From: Pseudomonas akapageensis
Lineage (GTDB): Bacteria > Pseudomonadota > Gammaproteobacteria > Pseudomonadales > Pseudomonadaceae
Length of the DNA stretch: 59,062 nt
Assembly: GCF_011355085.1 (NCBI RefSeq)
Contig: NZ_VXCP01000017.1
Location: 170,128 to 229,189, forward strand
Reading direction: 5' to 3'
The notes beneath the pieces are model-generated. The model was not told the origin of the DNA, made no database searches, and was given only the letters and a program-made list of their open reading frames with translations. Position numbers and translations under genes: made by a program. Position 1 is the stretch's first letter, and every line of letters begins with the position of its first letter. This document shows positions 39,742-49,180 of the stretch, piece after piece.

Positions 39742-40568
39742 TCGAGATTGGTCGCGGTACCCTCAGCAAAATGTCGGCGCGTCTTGACGGGCCTGTGGTG
39801 CAGTACGGTTTTCGCCTGGGCGACAGCGAGGTGCCGGTCAATCCATTGATCGGCAAGACCCTGCGCCTGGAGTACCTGGGCGCGATTCACTGCATCCATT
39901 GCGGGCGCAAGACCAAGACCAGCTTCAGCCAGGGCTATTGCTACCCCTGCATGAGCAAGCTGGCCCAGTGCGATGTGTGCATCATGAGCCCGGAAAAGTG
40001 TCACTACGACGCCGGCACCTGTCGCGAGCCGGGGTGGGGCGAGCAGTTCTGCATGACCGACCATGTGGTGTATCTGGCCAATTCGTCGGGGATCAAGGTG
40101 GGCATCACCCGGGCCACGCAATTGCCGACCCGCTGGCTCGATCAGGGCGCCAGCCAGGCCCTGCCGATCATGCGTGTGGCGACCCGGCAACAGTCGGGGC
40201 TGGTCGAAGACCTGTTCCGTTCCCAGGTTGCCGACCGCACCAACTGGCGCGCGCTGCTCAAGGGCGATGCCGAATCGGTGGATCTGCCGGCGGTGCGTGA
40301 GCAGCTCTTCTCGACCTGCGCCGATGGCCTTGTCGAGTTGCAGGCGCGCTTTGGCCTGCAAGCCATCCAGCCCGTGCACGATGTCGACCCGATCGAGATC
40401 CGCTATCCGGTTCAGGAATATCCGGGCAAGATCGTCAGTTTCAATCTGGACAAGAACCCGGTGGCCGAGGGCACGTTGTTGGGGATCAAGGGCCAGTACC
40501 TGATCTTCGATACCGGTGTGATCAATATCCGCAAGTACACGGCCTACCAGCTCGCCGTGCATCAGTAG
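39738..40568 (+). CDS. DUF2797 protein: cysteine-rich zinc region plus GIY-YIG-like core
   Basis: 276 aa from TTG 39738 (overlapping the yeaC stop); ATG 39771 is an alternative (265 aa). Residues 52-105 contain nine cysteines (C52, C55, C68, C71, C78, C81, C88, C95, C105), enough for two zinc sites. Residues 110-160 read VVYLANSSGIKVGITR, then R132 in PTRW and E157 in LVEDLF, the spacing of a GIY-YIG nuclease core. Nuclease or nucleic-acid binding is an inference. YeaC and GlpG are upstream and pepN is 12 bp downstream. Confidence 0.8.
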   Translation: MIEIGRGTLSKMSARLDGPVVQYGFRLGDSEVPVNPLIGKTLRLEYLGAIHCIHCGRKTKTSFSQGYCYPCMSKLAQCDVCIMSPEKCHYDAGTCREPGWGEQFCMTDHVVYLANSSGIKVGITRATQLPTRWLDQGASQALPIMRVATRQQSGLVEDLFRSQVADRTNWRALLKGDAESVDLPAVREQLFSTCADGLVELQARFGLQAIQPVHDVDPIEIRYPVQEYPGKIVSFNLDKNPVAEGTLLGIKGQYLIFDTGVINIRKYTAYQLAVHQ

Positions 40569-40580
40569 AAGGACTTCAGC

Positions 40581-43238
40581 ATGCGTACAGAACAGCCGCA
40601 AGTGATTTACCTCAAGGACTATCAGGCGCCTGAGTACCTGATCGACGAGACGCACCTGACCTTCGAATTGTTCGATGACCACACCCTGGTCCACGCGCAA
40701 CTGGTCATGCGCCGTAATCCGGCGCGTGGCCCGGGGTTGCCGCCACTGGTGCTCGACGGTCAGCAACTGGAACTGCTGTCGCTCGCCATGGGCGACCAGG
40801 TGCTTGAGGCCGGTCAGTATCAGTTGAGCGACGATCACCTGACCCTGCAGCCCACCGCGGCACAGTTCACTGTCGACACCAGCGTGCGCATCCACCCGGA
40901 AACCAACACCGCGCTCGAAGGCCTGTACAAGTCCAGCGGCATGTTCTGCACCCAATGCGAAGCCGAGGGCTTTCGCAAGATCACCTATTACCTCGATCGC
41001 CCGGACGTGATGAGCCGCTTCACCACCACGCTCAGCGCGGACAAGAACAGCTACCCGGTGCTGCTCTCCAACGGCAACCCGATTGCCAGCGGGCCGGACG
41101 AAGGCGGGCGGCACTGGGCGACCTGGGAAGACCCGTTCATGAAACCGGCCTACCTGTTCGCCCTGGTGGCCGGCGACCTGTGGTGCGTGGAAGACGCGTT
41201 CACCACGATGTCCCAGCGTGAAGTGACCCTGCGCATCTATGTCGAGCCGGAAAACATCGACAAGTGCCAGCACGCCATGAACAGCCTGAAGAAGTCCATG
41301 CGCTGGGACGAAGAGGTCTACGGCCGCGAATACGACCTGGACATCTTCATGATCGTTGCGGTCAACGACTTCAACATGGGGGCCATGGAGAACAAGGGCC
41401 TCAATATCTTCAACTCCAGCTGCGTGCTGGCCCGCGCCGAGACGGCCACCGATGCGGCGCACCAGCGTGTCGAAGCGGTGGTCGCCCACGAGTATTTCCA
41501 CAACTGGTCGGGCAACCGCGTGACCTGTCGCGACTGGTTCCAGCTGTCGCTCAAGGAAGGTTTCACGGTGTTCCGCGATGCCGAATTCTCCGCCGACGTG
41601 AACTCGCGCACGGTCAAGCGCATCGAAGACGTGGCTTATCTGCGCACCCACCAGTTCGCCGAAGATGCCGGCCCCATGGCCCATGCGGTACGCCCGGACA
41701 GCTTCATCGAGATTTCCAACTTCTACACCCTGACCGTCTACGAGAAGGGTTCGGAAGTGGTGCGCATGATTCGCACCCTGCTCGGTGCCGAGGGTTTCCG
41801 CAAGGGCAGCGACCTGTACTTCGAGCGCCATGACGGCCAGGCCGTGACCTGCGATGACTTCATCAAGGCCATGGAAGACGCCAACGGCGTCGACCTGACC
41901 CAGTTCAAGCGCTGGTACAGCCAGGCCGGCACGCCCCGTCTGGTCGTCAGCGAGCACTACGACAGCACAGCGAAGACCTACAGCCTGACGTTCCAACAGA
42001 GCTGCCCGGCGACCCCGGACAAGGTCGAGAAAAAGCCGTTCGTGATCCCGGTGGAAGTGGGCTTGCTCGACGGCCAGGGCAACGAACTGGCCCTGCGTCT
42101 TGTGAGTGAAACCGCCACCGCCGGCACCACTCGCGTGCTATCGGTGACCGAAGCCGAGCAGACCTTCACTTTCGTCGATATCAACGAAAAGCCATTGCCT
42201 TCGTTGCTGCGCGGCTTCAGTGCGCCGGTCAAGCTGAGCTTCCCTTACGATCGCGATCAGTTGATGTTCCTGATGCAACACGACAGCGATGGCTTCAATC
42301 GCTGGGAAGCGGGCCAGCAACTGTCGGTACAGGTGCTGCAGGAGTTGATCGGGCAGTACCAGCAAGGTGCTCAACTGGTCCTCGACCAGCGTCTGGTCAA
42401 GGCGCTCGCCAGCGTCCTGGGCAACGAACAGCTGGACCAGGCCATGGTCGCCGAAATGCTTTCGCTGCCCAGCGAAGCCTACCTCACCGAAATCAGCGAA
42501 GTGGCCGATGTCGATGCCATCCACGCCGCGCGCGAGTTTGCCCGCATGCAGCTGGCCGATTCGCTGTTCGATGCGCTGTGGAAGCGCTACCAGGCCAATC
42601 GCGACATCTCGAAGCAGACCGCCTACGTGGCCGAAGCCGAGCACTTTGCCCGGCGCAGCCTGCAGAACATTGTGTTGTCCTACCTGATGCTCAGCACCAG
42701 GCCCGAAGTGCTGGCCGCGACCCTGGAGCAGTTCGACGGCTGTGACAACATGACCGAGCGCTTGACGGCGATGGCGGTGCTGGTCAACTCGCCGTACTCC
42801 GATGAGAAGGCCAAGGCCCTGGCGAGCTTCGCCGATCACTTCAAGGACAATCCCCTGGTCATGGATCAGTGGTTCAGCGTGCAGGCAGCCAGTACCTTGC
42901 CGGGTGGCCTGCAGCGCGTTCAGGAATTGATGAAGCATCCTGCCTTCAACCTGAAAAACCCGAACAAGGTCCGCGCCTTGATCGGTGCCTTCGCCGGGCA
43001 GAACCTGATCAATTTCCATGCTGCCGATGGTACGGGCTATCGCTTCCTCGCCGACCTGGTCATCGAGCTCAATGCCTTCAACCCGCAGATCGCCTCGCGG
43101 CAACTGGCGCCTTTGACCCGCTGGCGTAAATACGACAGCGCCCGTCAGGCACTGATGCGCGCTGAACTGGAGCGCATCCTGGCCTCCGGTGAGCTGTCCA
43201 GCGATGTGTTCGAGGTGGTGAGCAAGAGTCTCGCGTGA
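40581..43238 (+). CDS. pepN: Aminopeptidase N
   Basis: 885 aa M1 zinc metallopeptidase, cytoplasmic. The exopeptidase motif GAMENKGLNIFN lies near residue 267. The zinc site HEYFHNW (residues about 303) with the downstream Glu in SLKEGFTVFRD is complete. The C-terminal helical domain follows. It removes N-terminal residues from peptides in protein turnover. GAAGGA precedes ATG. A strong terminator follows. Confidence 0.97.
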   Translation: MRTEQPQVIYLKDYQAPEYLIDETHLTFELFDDHTLVHAQLVMRRNPARGPGLPPLVLDGQQLELLSLAMGDQVLEAGQYQLSDDHLTLQPTAAQFTVDTSVRIHPETNTALEGLYKSSGMFCTQCEAEGFRKITYYLDRPDVMSRFTTTLSADKNSYPVLLSNGNPIASGPDEGGRHWATWEDPFMKPAYLFALVAGDLWCVEDAFTTMSQREVTLRIYVEPENIDKCQHAMNSLKKSMRWDEEVYGREYDLDIFMIVAVNDFNMGAMENKGLNIFNSSCVLARAETATDAAHQRVEAVVAHEYFHNWSGNRVTCRDWFQLSLKEGFTVFRDAEFSADVNSRTVKRIEDVAYLRTHQFAEDAGPMAHAVRPDSFIEISNFYTLTVYEKGSEVVRMIRTLLGAEGFRKGSDLYFERHDGQAVTCDDFIKAMEDANGVDLTQFKRWYSQAGTPRLVVSEHYDSTAKTYSLTFQQSCPATPDKVEKKPFVIPVEVGLLDGQGNELALRLVSETATAGTTRVLSVTEAEQTFTFVDINEKPLPSLLRGFSAPVKLSFPYDRDQLMFLMQHDSDGFNRWEAGQQLSVQVLQELIGQYQQGAQLVLDQRLVKALASVLGNEQLDQAMVAEMLSLPSEAYLTEISEVADVDAIHAAREFARMQLADSLFDALWKRYQANRDISKQTAYVAEAEHFARRSLQNIVLSYLMLSTRPEVLAATLEQFDGCDNMTERLTAMAVLVNSPYSDEKAKALASFADHFKDNPLVMDQWFSVQAASTLPGGLQRVQELMKHPAFNLKNPNKVRALIGAFAGQNLINFHAADGTGYRFLADLVIELNAFNPQIASRQLAPLTRWRKYDSARQALMRAELERILASGELSSDVFEVVSKSLA

Positions 43239-43256
43239 GACGGATGCTTGTGAGAA

Positions 43257-43280
43257 AAAGGCCCGAAAGGGCCTTTTTTT
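43257..43280 (+). terminator. Terminator after pepN
   Basis: AAGGCCC-GAAA-GGGCCTT with a T7 run and a stable GAAA tetraloop. Confidence 0.93.
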
Positions 43281-43568
43281 ATTGGCCTGGTTGATGGGCT
43301 GGTATTCATCCGGGCGCAATGGTCGGGTTGAAAAATGGCCCCAGCACCGCCGCAGCCCTTTATCCAGTGCGTCTTGGCAAAAGGCCACTGCGCGCTCTTA
43401 ACAAATCATAACGTCGTATTCGTTGTTTTCCGTTTGCAAAGCCCGATAGGATTGGGGTAACTACCGAGGGGCTCTAGATTGCCGCTTCCAGCCAAAGCAG
43501 GCGGAAGTCGGAGCAATCCAGGCGCAACCTGCGGCTATACCCAAATAACAATAATCGGGGACAAGTCT
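43281..43568 (+). other. Long leader before the Ycf48-like gene
   Basis: No gene is seen here. The first 120 bp look like spacer; an AT-rich segment near 43400-43440 (AACAAATCATAACG) may hold the promoter. A short CTTCC...GGAAG hairpin sits near 43487-43508. The actual start signal of the gene is GGGGAC 6 nt before ATG. I found no remnant of a coding sequence. Confidence 0.45.
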
Positions 43569-44648
43569 ATGAGTGAGCCTGTGATGGCTGGCACTGGGCC
43601 CGTAATCCAGATGGGGGCAAAGCGCCCGTCGGCATTTCACAGAGGCGTCTTGCGTACTGCTGCGTTGTCGTTGATCGGTGTGCTTTCGGCCACCGCCATC
43701 GTACTGCCGGTGCACGCAGCGCAGAGCGCTGATGCCGTTTATTCCATTCAATCGACCAAGGCGCAACACGGGCTGATGCTCGATGTGGCGCAAGCCGGCG
43801 CACGCCTGGTTGCCGTGGGCGATCGTGGTCACATCCTCTATTCCGACGACCAGGGTCAGAGTTGGACCCAGGCCAAGGTGCCGACCCGGCAATTGCTGAC
43901 GGCGGTGTACTTCGTCGATGCCAGCCATGGCTGGGCGGTCGGGCACGACGCGCAGATCCTCGTCAGCAGCGATGCCGGCGCCACCTGGACCAAGCAATAC
44001 GAAGACCTCAAACGCGAAGCCCCGTTGCTCGATGTCTGGTTCAAGGACGTCAGCAGCGGTTATGCCGTGGGCGCCTATGGCGCGTTGCTGGCAACCACCG
44101 ATGGCGGCAAGCATTGGGAAGATGTCAGCGACCGCATCGACAACGAAGACCAGTATCACTTCAACGGCATTGCCGCAGTGAAAGACGCCGGTCTGTTCAT
44201 TGTCGGCGAGCAGGGCAGCATGTTCCGCTCCGCCGACTGGGGCCAGACCTGGGAACGCGTTGACGGGCCCTACGAGGGGTCGCTGTTCGGTGTGGTCGGC
44301 ACGGCCCAGGCTTCGACGTTGTTGGCCTATGGCCTGCGCGGCAACCTGTACCGCTCCAGCGACTTCGGCAGCACCTGGGAAAAGGTAGAGCTCAAGGGGG
44401 CCCGCGGCTCGCTCGAATTCGGCCTGTCCGGCGCCACGTTGCTAAAGGACGGTTCGCTGGTCCTGGTCGGCAACGGCGGCAGTGTGCTGCGCAGCAGCGA
44501 CGATGGCCGCAGCTTCCGCGTTTACAACCGTCCGGACCGCATCTCGCTGGCCGGGGTTGCGGCAAAAGACGGTGACGAGTTGATCCTGGTCGGACAGGGG
44601 GGCGTGCGTGTTGCGGCGGCCACCGGCGCCGAAAGGAGCCAGCAATGA
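43569..44648 (+). CDS. Ycf48-like / BNR-repeat beta-propeller exported protein
   Basis: 359 aa. After a basic N-terminus and signal segment (AALSLIGVLSATAIVLPVHAA) come seven-bladed propeller repeats, each with a variant of D-x-G-x-S/T-W (DDQGQSWTQ, DAGATWTKQ, DGGKHWEDV, DWGQTWERV, DFGSTWEKV, DDGRSF). It resembles plant/cyanobacterial Ycf48, which assembles a membrane complex. The start of the MMPL gene overlaps its stop (ATGA). It probably acts in the periplasm as a chaperone or subunit of that exporter. Confidence 0.85.
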   Translation: MSEPVMAGTGPVIQMGAKRPSAFHRGVLRTAALSLIGVLSATAIVLPVHAAQSADAVYSIQSTKAQHGLMLDVAQAGARLVAVGDRGHILYSDDQGQSWTQAKVPTRQLLTAVYFVDASHGWAVGHDAQILVSSDAGATWTKQYEDLKREAPLLDVWFKDVSSGYAVGAYGALLATTDGGKHWEDVSDRIDNEDQYHFNGIAAVKDAGLFIVGEQGSMFRSADWGQTWERVDGPYEGSLFGVVGTAQASTLLAYGLRGNLYRSSDFGSTWEKVELKGARGSLEFGLSGATLLKDGSLVLVGNGGSVLRSSDDGRSFRVYNRPDRISLAGVAAKDGDELILVGQGGVRVAAATGAERSQQ

Positions 44649-47044
44649 CAGGTCCGGAGCAGTTTCCAATGAATAACCAGCAACAAGAAAAGGCGACCCT
44701 TCTCGAGCGCCTGATTTTCAACAATCGCCCGGTAGTGATTTTCATCTGTCTGCTGGTCAGTGCCTTCCTGTTCTACCAGGCCACGCTGATCCGACCTTCG
44801 ACCAGCTTCGAAAAGATGATCCCGCTCAAGCACCCCTTCATCCAGAAGATGATCGAGCACCGCAATGACCTGGCCAACCTCGGCAACACCGTGCGTATCT
44901 CGGTCGAAGCGGTAGATGGCGACATCTTCAGCAAGGAGTACATGGAGACCCTGCGCCAGATTCACGACGAGGTGTTCTACATCCCCGGCGTGGACCGTTC
45001 CGGCCTCAAGTCGCTGTGGAGCCCGAGCGTACGCTGGACCGAAGTGACCGAGGAAGGCTTCGCCGGCGGCGAGGTGATCCCGCAGACTTACAACGGTTCG
45101 GCCGACACCCTCGAAGACCTGCGCAACAACGTGCTCAAGTCCGGACAGGTCGGTCGCCTGGTGTCCAACGACTTCAAGTCGAGCATCGTCGACGTGCCGC
45201 TGCTCGAGTCCTACCCGGACCCGGAAGATCAGGGCAAGCTACTGAAGCTGGACTACCAGCAGTTCTCCCATCAGCTCGAAGAGAAGATCCGTGACAAGTT
45301 CCAGGTGCAAAACCCCAATGTGAAGGTTCACATCGTCGGTTTCGCCAAGAAGGTCGGTGACCTGATCGACGGCCTGATCATGGTGGTGGCGTTCTTCGGC
45401 ATCGCGTTCATGATTACCCTGGTGCTGCTGTACTGGTTCACCCGCTGCATCCGCAGCACCATCGCGGTGCTGATCACCACCCTGGTGGCGGTGATCTGGC
45501 AGCTGGGCCTGATGCATGCGGTCGGCTTCGGCCTGGACCCTTACTCGATGCTGGTGCCATTCCTGATCTTTGCCATCGGTATCTCCCATGGCGTACAGAA
45601 GATCAACGGTATCGCCCTGCAGTCCAGTGATGCCGATAACGCCCTGACGGCCGCCCGGCGTACCTTCCGGCAGTTGTTCCTGCCGGGCATGATCGCGATC
45701 CTTGCCGATGCCGTGGGCTTCATCACCTTGCTGATCATCGATATCGGCGTGATCCGCGAACTGGCCATCGGCGCATCGATCGGTGTGGCGGTGATCGTGT
45801 TCACCAACCTGATCCTGCTGCCGGTTGCGATTTCCTATGTCGGTATCAGTAAAAGAGCGATCACCCGCAGCAAGAAGGATGCAACCCGCGAGCATCCGTT
45901 CTGGCGCCTGCTGGCAAAATTCGCCAGTCCCAAGGTGGCGCCTGTGTCCATCGTCCTGGCCTTGCTCGCCTTCGGCGGCGGCTTCTGGTACAGCCAGAAC
46001 CTGAAGATCGGCGACCTCGACCAGGGTGCGCCGGAGCTGCGTCCGGACTCGCGCTACAACAAGGACAACCAGTTCATCATCGACAACTATTCGACCAGCT
46101 CCGACGTGCTGGTGGTGATGGTCAAGACCAAGGCCGAAGGTTGCTCGACCTATGCGGCCATGGCCCCGATCGATGAATTGATGTGGAAGATGCAGAACAC
46201 CCCGGGCGTGCAATCGGCCGTCTCGCTGGTGACCGTGTCCAAGCAGATGATCAAGGGCATGAACGAGGGCAACCTGAAATGGGAATCCCTGTCGCGTAAC
46301 CCGGATGTGCTGAACAACTCCATCGCTCGCGCCGATGGCTTGTACAACAACGACTGTTCGCTGGCGCCGGTACTGATCTACCTCAACGACCACAAGGCCG
46401 AGACCCTCGACCGCGCAGTCAAGGCCGTCAAGGAGTTCGCCCAGGAGAACAACAAGGAAGGCCTGGAGTTCCTGCTCGCCGCGGGTAACGCCGGGATCGA
46501 GGCGGCCACCAACGAAGTGATCAAGTCGTCGGAACTGACCATCCTGATCCTGGTGTACATCTGCGTGGCGGTGATGTGCATGATCACCTTCCGTTCGTTC
46601 GCGGCAACCTTGTGTATCGTTCTGCCGCTGGTGCTGACCTCGGTGCTGGGTAACGCCCTGATGGCCTTCATGGGCATCGGCGTGAAGGTGGCGACCTTGC
46701 CGGTGGTAGCGCTTGGCGTAGGTATCGGTGTCGACTACGGCATCTATATCTACAGCCGCCTGGAGAGTTTCCTGCGTGCCGGCATGCCGTTGCAGGAAGC
46801 CTACTACCAGACGCTGAAATCCACCGGTAAAGCCGTGCTGTTCACCGGCCTGTGCCTGGCCATCGGCGTGGCGACCTGGATCTTCTCGGCGATCAAGTTC
46901 CAGGCAGACATGGGCCTGATGCTGACCTTCATGCTGCTCTGGAACATGTTCGGTGCGTTGTGGCTGTTGCCGGCGCTGGCCCGGTTCCTGATCAAGCCGG
47001 AGAAACTGGCGGGCAAGGTGGGTGGGTCGTTGTTTGCTCACTGA
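44645..47044 (+). CDS. RND/MMPL-family membrane exporter
   Basis: 799 aa. 12 membrane helices in two groups of six, each pair separated by a large periplasmic loop (residues about 45-240 and 460-620). Helix 4 regions (VGFGLDPYSMLVPFLIFAIGISHGVQ; TLPVVALGVGIGVDYGIYIYS) carry the conserved Asp/Gly proton-relay-like segments of the MMPL/HAE3 clan. The family exports lipids, hopanoids or other hydrophobic molecules. In other pseudomonads it often comes with DUF1302 and DUF1329 genes, which are absent here. Substrate unknown. Confidence 0.88.
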   Translation: MTGPEQFPMNNQQQEKATLLERLIFNNRPVVIFICLLVSAFLFYQATLIRPSTSFEKMIPLKHPFIQKMIEHRNDLANLGNTVRISVEAVDGDIFSKEYMETLRQIHDEVFYIPGVDRSGLKSLWSPSVRWTEVTEEGFAGGEVIPQTYNGSADTLEDLRNNVLKSGQVGRLVSNDFKSSIVDVPLLESYPDPEDQGKLLKLDYQQFSHQLEEKIRDKFQVQNPNVKVHIVGFAKKVGDLIDGLIMVVAFFGIAFMITLVLLYWFTRCIRSTIAVLITTLVAVIWQLGLMHAVGFGLDPYSMLVPFLIFAIGISHGVQKINGIALQSSDADNALTAARRTFRQLFLPGMIAILADAVGFITLLIIDIGVIRELAIGASIGVAVIVFTNLILLPVAISYVGISKRAITRSKKDATREHPFWRLLAKFASPKVAPVSIVLALLAFGGGFWYSQNLKIGDLDQGAPELRPDSRYNKDNQFIIDNYSTSSDVLVVMVKTKAEGCSTYAAMAPIDELMWKMQNTPGVQSAVSLVTVSKQMIKGMNEGNLKWESLSRNPDVLNNSIARADGLYNNDCSLAPVLIYLNDHKAETLDRAVKAVKEFAQENNKEGLEFLLAAGNAGIEAATNEVIKSSELTILILVYICVAVMCMITFRSFAATLCIVLPLVLTSVLGNALMAFMGIGVKVATLPVVALGVGIGVDYGIYIYSRLESFLRAGMPLQEAYYQTLKSTGKAVLFTGLCLAIGVATWIFSAIKFQADMGLMLTFMLLWNMFGALWLLPALARFLIKPEKLAGKVGGSLFAH

Positions 47045-47059
47045 TTAGCTCAGAAATAA

Positions 47060-47089
47060 AAAACCGCAGCCCAGGCTGCGGTTTTTTTT
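47060..47089 (+). terminator. Terminator after the MMPL gene
   Basis: AACCGCAG/CTGCGGTT stem over CCCAGG, followed by T8. Confidence 0.92.
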
Positions 47090-47099
47090 GTGCCCCCAC

Positions 47100-47210
47100 C
47101 TCGTTCCTACGCTCCGCGTGGGAATGCATTCCGAGACGCTCCGCGTCACGCTCGCACGGCTCGACGCAGAGCGTCTGACACGGCATTCCCACGCAGAGCG
47201 TGGGAACGAG
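47100..47210. repeat. Composite palindromic repeat (CGTTCCCACGC type), copy 4
   Basis: Left arm CTCGTTCCTACGCTCCGCG, several GACGCTCCGCGTC / GACGCAGAGCGTC palindromes, right arm ending GTGGGAACGAG. The longest copy in the window. Confidence 0.85.
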
Positions 47211-47222
47211 AGGAGCGTACCC

Positions 47223-47250
47223 TGTAGGAGCGGGCTTCCCCGCGATGGCC
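47223..47250. repeat. Single REP-like unit
   Basis: TGTAGGAGCGGGCTTCCCCG followed by CGATGGCC, a variant of the REP unit seen at 10398. It stands alone, directly after composite copy 4. A TATAAT at 47271-47276 just downstream may serve the next gene. Confidence 0.75.
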
Positions 47251-47305
47251 TCACTGCCGATTTACTGGCGTATAATGCCCGGCTACCCCCAAGCGATTGT
47301 TTGTC

Positions 47306-47593
47306 ATGACTGGTACTACCGATTCCCTGCTCGATGTTCTTGATGCCTGCGACATGTTGTTGATCGATGGCCTGCATGCCTTCGATTTCACCCAGCCCGA
47401 GGAGGGAGGGCTGCGCATCGAGTCCATGGACGGCCGCGACATGAAACGCTGGTTTTTCACCCCGGCCGAAATCGAGGCAGCAACTTTCGATGCAACCCAA
47501 CAGGCATGGCTGATCAACGCCGCCAATGGCAATCACCAGCTAGTCTGCATGAGCGCCTTTTCTGCCAGCGATGACGACAGCGAAGAGGAATAA
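47306..47593 (+). CDS. Small acidic conserved protein (DUF5629-like)
   Basis: 95 aa. Begins MTGTTDSLLDVLDACDMLLIDG and ends in a Glu/Asp tail (DDDSEEE). I recall homologues only in Pseudomonas; the function is unknown. The ribosome site is weak, but the ATG at 47306 sits 30 bp after TATAAT, so a very short leader is likely. Cytoplasmic. Confidence 0.75.
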   Translation: MTGTTDSLLDVLDACDMLLIDGLHAFDFTQPEEGGLRIESMDGRDMKRWFFTPAEIEAATFDATQQAWLINAANGNHQLVCMSAFSASDDDSEEE

Positions 47594-47665
47594 GTCCCTT
47601 CGTGATGGTTGCCAACTGCCTCGCAGAATCCTTGTCTGTTGAAAGGGCCTGCGAGGAACGACTTG

Positions 47666-48826
47666 ATGAAGCGCTTACTGATCCCTCTTTTGCTTATCGG
47701 TGCCCTGGGACTGATTGCCCAGCATGCTGCAGCGACTGAATACGACCTGTTGGTGGGGACCTACACCCAGGGTGGCAGCGAAGGCATCTACCGCTATCGC
47801 TTCGACAGCAACAAAGGCCGGATTTCCAGCCAGCCGCTGCAGGTGGTTAAAAGCCCCAACCCGTCCTGGTTGACCCTGTCCCGTGATCGAAAACATCTGT
47901 TCGTGGTCAACGAAAACGGACCTGGCCAGGCAGATCCGGTCGGACGGGTCAGCAGTTTCGCCATCGCCCCGAAAACCCATGAACTGAGCCCGATCAATCA
48001 GGTGCAAAGCCTGGGTGATGAACCGACCTATTCGAGCCTGAGCAAAGATCAGACGTATCTGTTCGTCGCCAACTATGCGGTGAAACCCGAGCTCGGGGGC
48101 AGCCTGGTCGTGCTGCCAGTGGCGGCCGATGGCAAGTTGTCGGCCGTGGTGCAACAGGAAAACCATGAGGCCAGTCACGTCAACCCTGAGCGGCAAGCTT
48201 CGTCCCATGTGCATTCGGTCGTGTCATCGAAGGATGGCCGTTATGTGTTTGCCTGTGATCTGGGTGCCGACAAGGTGTTCGTCTACCGTTTCGACCCGCT
48301 GAATAAAACGCATCCGTTGACTCCCGCCAACCCGCCGGCAGTGGCCTTGCCGCCGGGTAGCGGGCCGCGACACCTGGTGTTCGGGGCGAACGGCAAGCAG
48401 GCCTACCTGACGCTGGAGATGAGTGCCCAGGTGGCGGTTTTCGATTATCAGGGCGGTAACCTGGTGCAGCGTCAGGTCATGGCGTTGACCGATGCGCCGG
48501 ACACGGTGGCGAAGGCGGGCGGGGCGATTCATGTTTCTGCCGACGGCAGGTTTCTCTATGTCAGCAATCGTGGCACGGCCAACGAGCTGCTGGCCTTTGC
48601 CATTGCACCGGGCAACGGCCAGCTCAAACCCTTGCAGCGGCGCTCGGTGGAAGGCGATCATCCGCGAGAGTTCAGCCTTGATCCAAGCGGGAAGTTCGTG
48701 TTGATTGCCAATCAGAAGAGCAACGAGATCACCGTACTCAAGCGGGATCCGCGCACGGGCCTGCTGGGCAAGACGGTGCAGAAGCTGGCAATCGACTCAC
48801 CGTCGGACCTGAAATTCATCTATTAA
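47666..48826 (+). CDS. Exported lactonase-family beta propeller (6-phosphogluconolactonase-like)
   Basis: 386 aa. A signal peptide (LLIPLLLIGALGLIAQHAAA) precedes a seven-bladed propeller (YDLLVGTYTQGGSEGIYRYRFD, later HVHSVVSSKDGRYVFACDLGADKVFVYRFD and GPRHLVFGANGKQAYLTLEMS). The fold is the YbhE/Pgl lactonase family, but the cytosolic sugar-phosphate role is unlikely for an exported protein. It probably hydrolyses or binds a sugar lactone in the periplasm. GAGGAACG precedes ATG 47666. Confidence 0.85.
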   Translation: MKRLLIPLLLIGALGLIAQHAAATEYDLLVGTYTQGGSEGIYRYRFDSNKGRISSQPLQVVKSPNPSWLTLSRDRKHLFVVNENGPGQADPVGRVSSFAIAPKTHELSPINQVQSLGDEPTYSSLSKDQTYLFVANYAVKPELGGSLVVLPVAADGKLSAVVQQENHEASHVNPERQASSHVHSVVSSKDGRYVFACDLGADKVFVYRFDPLNKTHPLTPANPPAVALPPGSGPRHLVFGANGKQAYLTLEMSAQVAVFDYQGGNLVQRQVMALTDAPDTVAKAGGAIHVSADGRFLYVSNRGTANELLAFAIAPGNGQLKPLQRRSVEGDHPREFSLDPSGKFVLIANQKSNEITVLKRDPRTGLLGKTVQKLAIDSPSDLKFIY

Positions 48827-48943
48827 TGGCGCTGATATTCGCTACTGTTCCAATGCATTTCTATCGATGAACCTCGCGGCGTAAGTTTGATTCACGGCCC
48901 AACCGGGCATGCATTCAAACCAAAGACTTCGAGGGTTAATGCC

Positions 48944-49123
48944 ATGAACTTCAATATCTTCTCCGTTATCGCTGCATCGGCCATCTCCGCTACCGTCGCA
49001 CTGCCCGCCAGCGCTCAGGTCGAAATCAACGACAAAAAAACCGGTACCCACAGCTACACCCAGCAATACCTGCAGAAAAGCGCCCACTTCTACGCCGCAC
49101 TCGATCACAAAGCCCAACACTGA
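48944..49123 (+). CDS. Small exported protein, 59 aa
   Basis: Signal peptide NIFSVIAASAISATVALPASA, with predicted cleavage after ASA (about residue 24). The mature part of about 35 residues contains DKKTGTHSYTQQYLQKSAHFY. GAGGGTTAATGCC precedes ATG, with the GAGG about 10 nt upstream. I cannot assign a family. A stem-loop follows at 49138. Confidence 0.65.
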   Translation: MNFNIFSVIAASAISATVALPASAQVEINDKKTGTHSYTQQYLQKSAHFYAALDHKAQH

Positions 49124-49137
49124 ACACAACCGCCTGC

Positions 49138-49180
49138 CTGCGCGAATGCTCGCTTGAACCTGACCAGAGCACTCGCGCAG
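49138..49180 (+). terminator. Stem-loop after the 59-aa gene
   Basis: CTGCGCGA and TCGCGCAG (8 bp), then TGCTC/GAGCA (5 bp) with one A-C mismatch between, and a loop of about 15 nt. Only a weak T tract follows, so it is a terminator candidate or an mRNA-stabilising hairpin. Confidence 0.5.

Noticed and set aside
45239..47041. 600-codon open frame opposite the MMPL gene
   Set aside because: Antisense shadow rich in His, Gln and Asp; no start signal and no domain.
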